Shown here: one piece after another, positions 7,048 to 11,593 of the stretch | How positions within the stretch are numbered: the stretch's first letter is position 1 | Layout of the letters: every line of letters starts with the position of its first letter | Translations under genes and position numbers: made by a program | The notes under the pieces: model-generated | What the model saw: the letters and a program-made list of their open reading frames with translations, nothing else | Told to the model about the DNA's origin: nothing | Databases searched by the model: none | Source: Tannerella sp. | GTDB taxonomy: Bacteria; Bacteroidota; Bacteroidia; Bacteroidales; Tannerellaceae | Assembly (NCBI GenBank): GCA_031289515.1 | Contig: JAITPH010000171.1 | Location: 1-11,593, forward strand | Direction: 5' to 3' | Length of the DNA: 11,593 bases

Positions 7048-8404
7048 CGAACTGTCGCTGTTAGAGCTTAACAGTTTGATACGCGACGCTTTCGACAATG
7101 CGTTCCCGGAAACGTACTGGGTGCGCGCCGAGACGAGCGACGTCCGCGTAAACGCCTCTTCCGGCCATTGCTATCTCGAATTTATAGAGAAGGACGAAAA
7201 GACCGGACAGACATTGGCAAAAGCGCGCGGAGCTATCTGGTCGAACACTTTTCATGTCCTGCGTCCGTATTTCGAGACGGAAACAGGGCAGGCGTTCGGA
7301 TCGGGAATGAAAGTCCTCGTAAACGTATCGGTCGAATTTCACGAGATATACGGCTATAGCCTTAACGTAACCGATATAGACCCGTCCTATACGATTGGCG
7401 ACATCGTCAGGAAGCGGAAAGAGATAATCCTAAGATTGCAGGAAGAGGGCGTTTTCACGCTTAACAAGGAACTGCCGTTTCCCGCACTGCCGCAGCGAAT
7501 AGCAGTCATAACGTCGCCGACGGCAGCCGGATACGAAGATTTCGCAGACCAGCTGAAGAATAACGAATACGGCTTCAGCTTTTACGTCAAGCTGTTTCCG
7601 GCGGTAATGCAGGGCGAAAAGACGGAGAAAAGCATCATAGAGGCGCTCAACAGGATTTTCAGCTCTTTGGAAATGTTTGATGTCGTGGTTATCATACGTG
7701 GCGGCGGATCGGCTTCGGAGTTGAACATTTTCGATTCGTACCGTTTGGCTGCAAACTGCGCCCAATTTCCCCTGCCTGTAATTACCGGCATCGGTCACGA
7801 GCGCGACGATACGGTTGTGGACATGGTTGCCAACACCCGCCTGAAGACGCCGACGGCCGTAGCTGCATTCCTTATTGAAAAAATGTATCGCGAACTGGCG
7901 ATGTTGCAGGATTTCGAGCAGAAAATATACGGCAAAATCACGGCAAGGCTGAACAGCGAGAAATATTTGTTACAGTCGATAACGGCAAAATTTCCGGTAA
8001 CGATAACAGGGCTTATAGAACAGAATCGCAGGCGTCTGAACGCATTAATGTCGCATTTGACGGCGCTTCCGCAATGGATACGCCGCTTTGAGGAAAAGAT
8101 TGACGAGACGCCCGCCCGCCTGCAACGCGCCGTCAATGCAATAATCTCGACGCGCTCGGCTTTGCTTGCCGACATGCCCGAACGCTTGCGCAAATCGGTT
8201 GATGCCATTTATGCGGAACGCAAACGCGCGCTCGAACTCGACGAGCAGTATATTAAAATGGCTTCTCCCGAATATATTCTCAAGCGGGGCTATACATTAG
8301 TATATAAGGACGGAAAAATAGTAAAGCAAGCCGACGGCGTATCTTCCGGCGACGACATCGCCGTAAAATTCCACGACGGAGAGAAGAAAGGAAAGATAAT
8401 CTGA
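7031..8404 (+). CDS. xseA: Exodeoxyribonuclease VII large subunit
   Basis: This is the catalytic subunit of exonuclease VII, which degrades single-stranded DNA from both ends to short oligonucleotides and acts in mismatch repair and removal of damaged DNA. At 457 residues it is normal length. Residues 1-105 form the OB-fold DNA-binding domain. The nuclease domain shows VITSPTAAGYEDF (159-171), IIRGGGSASELNIFD (221-235) and GIGHERDDT (253-261). D170, R223, H256 and D259 correspond to E. coli D155, R205, H238 and D241, the presumed active-site residues. A long alpha-helical region from about residue 285 to 410 matches the coiled-coil arm that binds the small subunits, followed by the C-terminal SPEYILKRGYTLV segment. 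The start at 7031 lies inside the protease gene; xseB follows after 13 bases. Confidence 0.97.
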   Translation: MAFEINELSLLELNSLIRDAFDNAFPETYWVRAETSDVRVNASSGHCYLEFIEKDEKTGQTLAKARGAIWSNTFHVLRPYFETETGQAFGSGMKVLVNVSVEFHEIYGYSLNVTDIDPSYTIGDIVRKRKEIILRLQEEGVFTLNKELPFPALPQRIAVITSPTAAGYEDFADQLKNNEYGFSFYVKLFPAVMQGEKTEKSIIEALNRIFSSLEMFDVVVIIRGGGSASELNIFDSYRLAANCAQFPLPVITGIGHERDDTVVDMVANTRLKTPTAVAAFLIEKMYRELAMLQDFEQKIYGKITARLNSEKYLLQSITAKFPVTITGLIEQNRRRLNALMSHLTALPQWIRRFEEKIDETPARLQRAVNAIISTRSALLADMPERLRKSVDAIYAERKRALELDEQYIKMASPEYILKRGYTLVYKDGKIVKQADGVSSGDDIAVKFHDGEKKGKII

Positions 8405-8417
8405 AAAATCAAATTAT

Positions 8418-8615
8418 ATGGAACAAAAAGAATCTTATAACGACGCGGTACGGAAGTTACGTTCTATCGTCGAAGACATCGAGAAGGGAGAGCTTGACGT
8501 AGACCTGCTTTCGGAAAAAGTAAAGGAAGCGACGCGACTGATTAAACTCTGCAAGGAGAAACTTTTCAAGGCGGACGGGGAAGTAAAAAAAGTCCTCGAC
8601 GAACTTGATGCATAA
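8418..8615 (+). CDS. xseB: Exodeoxyribonuclease VII small subunit
   Basis: This 65-residue protein carries the XseB pattern: YNDAVRKLRSIVEDIEKGEL followed by a second helix (LSEKVKEATRLIKLCKEKL), the helical hairpin that coats the arm of the large subunit. Several copies bind each XseA and are needed for controlled nuclease activity. It lies 13 bases after xseA and 9 bases before ispD, consistent with cotranscription. Length and sequence are typical and nothing is missing. Confidence 0.95.
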   Translation: MEQKESYNDAVRKLRSIVEDIEKGELDVDLLSEKVKEATRLIKLCKEKLFKADGEVKKVLDELDA

Positions 8616-8624
8616 CGGCGTGTT

Positions 8625-9287
8625 ATGAAACGGAGCGTAATCATCGTAGCCGGTGGAAAAGGCGCGCGCATGGGCGGCGATCTTCCGAAACAGTTTTTGC
8701 CCCTGAACGGCAAACCTGTCCTGATGCACACCTTAGACGTCTTCTACCGGTGGGATTCGTCTGCCGGTATTCTGTTAGTCATCCCCGAAGAGCATGAATC
8801 GTACTGGTCGATGCTTTGCAGGGAGATTGGCTGCAAGATACCGCACCGGATAATATACGGCGGAGAAACGCGATTCCATTCCGTACAAAATGCCATACGC
8901 GAGCTTGACGGCGACTGTATCGCAGCCGTTCACGACGGAGTACGCCCGTTCGTCGGATGCGACGTCATTTCGGCCTGCTTCGCGATAGCCGAAGAGTACG
9001 GAGCGGCGATACCGGTAGTTGCGATGACCGAATCGGTGCGCATGATCGACGGCGGACAAAGCCGGCCTCTCGACCGCAACCGGATATGCACGGTTCAAAC
9101 GCCGCAGGTCTTTCGCGCCGAACTGTTGCGGCAGGCATACGGCCGGTCATACGACGCGCAGTTTACCGACGACGCCTCGCTCGTGGAAGCGGCAGGCTAC
9201 GCGGTGCGCCTCGTAGACGGAAATCGCGAAAACATAAAAATTACCACTCCAATGGATTTACGGTACGCAGAAATAATGATGACTTGA
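8625..9287 (+). CDS. ispD: 2-C-methyl-D-erythritol 4-phosphate cytidylyltransferase
   Basis: IspD joins CTP and 2-C-methyl-D-erythritol 4-phosphate to make the CDP derivative, the third step of the non-mevalonate (MEP) isoprenoid pathway, in the cytoplasm. The 220-residue length is standard. The N-terminal nucleotide-binding loop is VAGGKGARMGGDLPKQF (8-24) with R15 and K22 in the positions of the catalytic basic residues. Further motifs are AVHDGVRPF with D104 (metal/CTP binding), CTVQTPQVF, FTDDASLVEAAG, and GNRENIKITTPMDL with K205, which contacts the substrate phosphate in the family. The stop codon TGA overlaps the proposed TTG start of recG. No other MEP-pathway gene is in the window, so it is separated from its pathway partners here. 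Confidence 0.96.
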   Translation: MKRSVIIVAGGKGARMGGDLPKQFLPLNGKPVLMHTLDVFYRWDSSAGILLVIPEEHESYWSMLCREIGCKIPHRIIYGGETRFHSVQNAIRELDGDCIAAVHDGVRPFVGCDVISACFAIAEEYGAAIPVVAMTESVRMIDGGQSRPLDRNRICTVQTPQVFRAELLRQAYGRSYDAQFTDDASLVEAAGYAVRLVDGNRENIKITTPMDLRYAEIMMT

Positions 9288-11377
9288 ATATAGAAGACCG
9301 TTCGATAATGTATCTGGCGGGGGTCGGGCCCAAAAGGGCCGAAATCCTGCAAAAAGAGGCAAACATTGTCTCTTTCGCCGATTTGCTGTACTGTTTTCCG
9401 TATAAATATGTCGACAGAAGCAGGTTTTACGCGATAAGCGAAATCGACGGCGACATGCCTTACATTCAAATAAAGGGACGCATCACGATGTTCGACATCG
9501 TCGGCGAGGGCAGGAAAAAGCGGCTTATAGCCAAATTCACCGACGGCAGGGATACGATTGATCTGGTATGGTTTCAAGGGCTTCGGTACGTAACGGACAA
9601 ATACAAAAAAGGGCAGGACTACATCGTTTTCGGCAAGCCGACGGAGTTCGGACATTCATACAACATAACGCACCCGGACATCGACCCGATAGAAAACGCC
9701 GCGCAGGTGGCAAACGGATTTGTGCCGTTTTACACCACTACCGAAAAGATGAAAAACGCCTTCATCACCTCGCGCGCCATCCAGAACATGCAATACAACC
9801 TGCTGACGGCAATCGAATGGCAGATACCGGAGACGCTGCCGGCGCATCTGCTGTCGAAACTCAAGATGATGTCGGCGTCGGAGGCGATGCGAAACATTCA
9901 TTTCCCCGAATCGGCGGAGAAATTGCAGCAGGCGCAGTTGCGGCTTAAATTCGACGAACTTTTCTATATCCAGCTGAACATACTCAAGTCGGCTTCGCTC
10001 CGCCGAAACAAATTGAAAGGCATCGTATTTCCCAGGGTCGGCGAGGTTTTCAATACATTTTATCATAAATATCTGCCGTTTGAACTTACCGGCGCGCAGA
10101 AGCGAGTCATTCGCGAGATTCGGAAGGATACGGGCAGCGGCCGGCAGATGAACCGCCTCCTTCAGGGCGACGTCGGCAGCGGCAAGACGCTCGTCGCGTT
10201 CATGTCGACGCTGCTTGCCATCGACAACGGCTATCAGGCTTGCATGATGGCGCCGACCGAAATCCTCGCCAACCAGCATCTGGCGACAATCAGGGAACTG
10301 CTGCAGGACATGAACGTCAGAGTCGAACTGCTTACCGGCTCGACGACAAAAAAACAGCGAAAGACGCTGCTCCCCGACCTCGCCGCCGGAAAGATTGATA
10401 TCCTTGTCGGAACGCACGCGCTGATTGAGGAAAACGTCGTCTTCAACTCGCTCGGAATGGCTGTCATCGACGAGCAGCACCGCTTCGGCGTCGCGCAACG
10501 CTCGAAACTGTGGATTAAAAACGAATACATACCGCATGTCCTGATAATGACGGCGACGCCCATCCCGCGCACGCTTGCAATGACGCTCTACGGCGACCTC
10601 GACGTGTCCGTCATCGACGAGCTTCCGCCGGGACGCAAACCGATATTGACCTTTCATCGCTATGATAAGGATAGAGTCGGGGTATTCAATTTCATGCGCG
10701 GCGAAATAATGAAGGGACGTCAGGTATATGTAGTATTTCCGCTCATCAGGGAGAGCGAAAAACTCGACTACAAAAACCTCGAAGAGGGATACGAGACTGT
10801 CGGGAAAGTATTTCGTGAATACGAAGTCTGCATGGTACACGGCAAAATGAAGACAAAAGAAAAAGACGCCCAGATGCTCCGTTTCGCGCGGGGAGAGGCG
10901 CAGATACTCGTCGCCACGACCGTCATCGAGGTAGGCGTGAACGTGCCGAACGCCTCCGTGATGGTGATCGAAAGCGCCGAGCGTTTCGGACTTTCGCAGT
11001 TGCATCAGCTTCGCGGCAGAGTGGGACGCGGCGCCGAACAGTCGTACTGCATACTTGTTTCTTCGTTCAAGTTGAGCGACGAGACACGCAGACGCCTCGA
11101 AATAATGACAAGCAGCAACGACGGCTTCAAAATAGCGGAAGAAGACCTCCGCATACGCGGCATGGGCGACCTCGAAGGAACGCAACAAAGCGGCGAAGGC
11201 CTGTACCTGAAAATCGCAAACCTCGCCACCGACGGCCAAATACTCCAATACGCCAGAAGCTTTGCGCAAGACGTCCTAAATAACGATCCAAACCTCGAAA
11301 ACCCCGAAAACGAACTGCTCAAAAGGCGTCTAAACCTCCTGTTCCGCAATAAAATCAATTGGGGGCTTATATCTTAG
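9284..11377 (+). CDS. recG: ATP-dependent DNA helicase RecG
   Basis: RecG is a double-stranded-DNA translocase that regresses stalled replication forks and processes Holliday junctions and R-loops. The N-terminal wedge region begins MYLAGVGPKRA and contains FPYKYVDRSRFY; an OB-like segment (PYIQIKGRI) follows. The helicase core has Walker A GDVGSGKT (K301), DEQH box (D396-H399, VIDEQHRFG), TATPIPRTLAMTLYGD, IDELPPGRKP and QLRGRVGRG (R577-R582). The C-terminal part carries NDGFKIAEEDLRIRGMGDLEGTQQSG, the TRG-type region that couples ATP use to movement. I chose TTG at 9284, which overlaps the ispD stop (TTGA), because it gives 697 residues and restores about ten residues before the AGVGP motif, as in relatives. 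ATG at 9308 (689 residues) is the alternative. The frame is open further upstream to an ATG at 8957, but that stretch lies in ispD and is not RecG-like. Confidence 0.95.
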   Translation: MNIEDRSIMYLAGVGPKRAEILQKEANIVSFADLLYCFPYKYVDRSRFYAISEIDGDMPYIQIKGRITMFDIVGEGRKKRLIAKFTDGRDTIDLVWFQGLRYVTDKYKKGQDYIVFGKPTEFGHSYNITHPDIDPIENAAQVANGFVPFYTTTEKMKNAFITSRAIQNMQYNLLTAIEWQIPETLPAHLLSKLKMMSASEAMRNIHFPESAEKLQQAQLRLKFDELFYIQLNILKSASLRRNKLKGIVFPRVGEVFNTFYHKYLPFELTGAQKRVIREIRKDTGSGRQMNRLLQGDVGSGKTLVAFMSTLLAIDNGYQACMMAPTEILANQHLATIRELLQDMNVRVELLTGSTTKKQRKTLLPDLAAGKIDILVGTHALIEENVVFNSLGMAVIDEQHRFGVAQRSKLWIKNEYIPHVLIMTATPIPRTLAMTLYGDLDVSVIDELPPGRKPILTFHRYDKDRVGVFNFMRGEIMKGRQVYVVFPLIRESEKLDYKNLEEGYETVGKVFREYEVCMVHGKMKTKEKDAQMLRFARGEAQILVATTVIEVGVNVPNASVMVIESAERFGLSQLHQLRGRVGRGAEQSYCILVSSFKLSDETRRRLEIMTSSNDGFKIAEEDLRIRGMGDLEGTQQSGEGLYLKIANLATDGQILQYARSFAQDVLNNDPNLENPENELLKRRLNLLFRNKINWGLIS

Positions 11378-11411
11378 ATTTGTTGAGGTCGACGGTTACC
11401 CCTCCCCGCCC

Positions 11412-11469
11412 GTCATGTCGACCGGAGCGCAGCACAATCATGTCATGTCGACCGAAGCGCAGCACAATC
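11412..11469. repeat. Tandem pair of 28-base intergenic repeats downstream of recG
   Basis: Two copies (11412-11439 and 11442-11469) differ at one base (G11425 versus A11455) and are separated by two bases, a 30-base period. Each contains a GTCGAC palindrome (11417-11422 and 11447-11452); a third GTCGAC lies at 11388-11393 just past the recG stop. Intergenic position, tandem arrangement and internal symmetry resemble a dispersed REP-like element, but only two copies are visible here and the family is not identified. Confidence 0.7.
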
Positions 11470-11593
11470 CTATAAACCTGAGTTTTGGATAAGCCTCATT
11501 CGATTTATATCCTCAGATATCTTACCACGGCATAACAGACTTTTACCCGAACTCTTTGACAGGATTTCGGGAATGATAATAATCTAAATATAA
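11470..11593. other. Non-coding tail of window with weak inverted repeat
   Basis: No convincing coding frame is seen on either strand from the repeats to the window end. CCCGAA (11546-11551) and TTCGGG (11566-11571) form a 6-base-pair stem around a 14-base loop, without a T tract. No clear terminator for recG was found between 11378 and 11593. Confidence 0.3.

Noticed and set aside
8957..9283. Upstream in-frame extension of recG from an ATG inside ispD
   Set aside because: The extension is out of frame with ispD, Arg-rich, and unlike any RecG N-terminus; ispD motifs run through the same bases to its stop at 9287.
9656..11269. 537-codon open frame on the minus strand opposite recG
   Set aside because: It lies wholly inside recG, whose plus-strand frame shows every helicase motif. 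The minus translation has no recognisable domain and reflects codon bias of the GC-rich sense strand.
11391..11414. GACGG/CCGTC hairpin just after recG as a terminator
   Set aside because: The stem is only five base pairs and is not followed by a T tract, so it does not meet the usual form of an intrinsic terminator.
11412..11469. Two-unit repeat as a CRISPR array
   Set aside because: The units are separated by two bases, leaving no spacers, and no cas gene is in the window.

Overview
The window looks like ordinary chromosome from a member of the Bacteroidota, most likely the Bacteroidales. Three things point there: promoter boxes of the TAnnTTTG type instead of -10 TATAAT boxes, AT-rich translation starts without clear Shine-Dalgarno sequences, and protein families typical of the phylum (an OmpA-like/TPR lipoprotein, a CotH-family lipoprotein with an acidic tail after the lipid cysteine, and an S8 peptidase next to exonuclease VII). 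I cannot name genus or species. Open frames are GC-richer toward the right end and the intergenic stretches are AT-rich.

Layout. (1) 1-926, minus strand: the N-terminal three quarters of aroA (EPSP synthase), cut by the window edge. (2) 927-1096: a divergent intergenic region with one candidate promoter facing each way. (3) 1097-2788: a periplasmic-type lipoprotein with an OmpA-like domain followed by TPR repeats, then a hairpin terminator at 2823-2869. (4) 2886-4907: a CotH-kinase-family lipoprotein with a long coiled-coil stalk and a probable surface-export signal. (5) 4908-5153: a 246-base gap with a hairpin, a 14-base perfect palindrome and a well-formed Bacteroidota promoter. (6) 5154-11377: six same-strand genes packed head to tail: an Lrp/AsnC regulator, an S8 serine peptidase, xseA, xseB, ispD and recG. 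Gaps are 19, 13 and 9 bases, with overlaps of 17 and about 3 bases, so this is very probably one operon. (7) 11378-11593: no gene; a tandem pair of 28-base repeats and a weak hairpin.

How the genes fit together. The 5154-11377 run puts DNA-processing enzymes (both exonuclease VII subunits and RecG helicase) with an isoprenoid enzyme (IspD) and an exported protease behind a small ligand-type regulator. Nothing visible links these into one pathway; tight packing and shared transcription are the simplest explanation. The two lipoproteins are separate envelope genes. The TPR/OmpA protein probably sits on the inner face of the outer membrane, and the CotH protein probably on the cell surface.

I saw no mobile element, CRISPR array, tRNA, rRNA or clear defence system. 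The least explained item is the surface CotH-family protein and the hairpin directly in front of it. I do not find a strong case for a wholly new system here.
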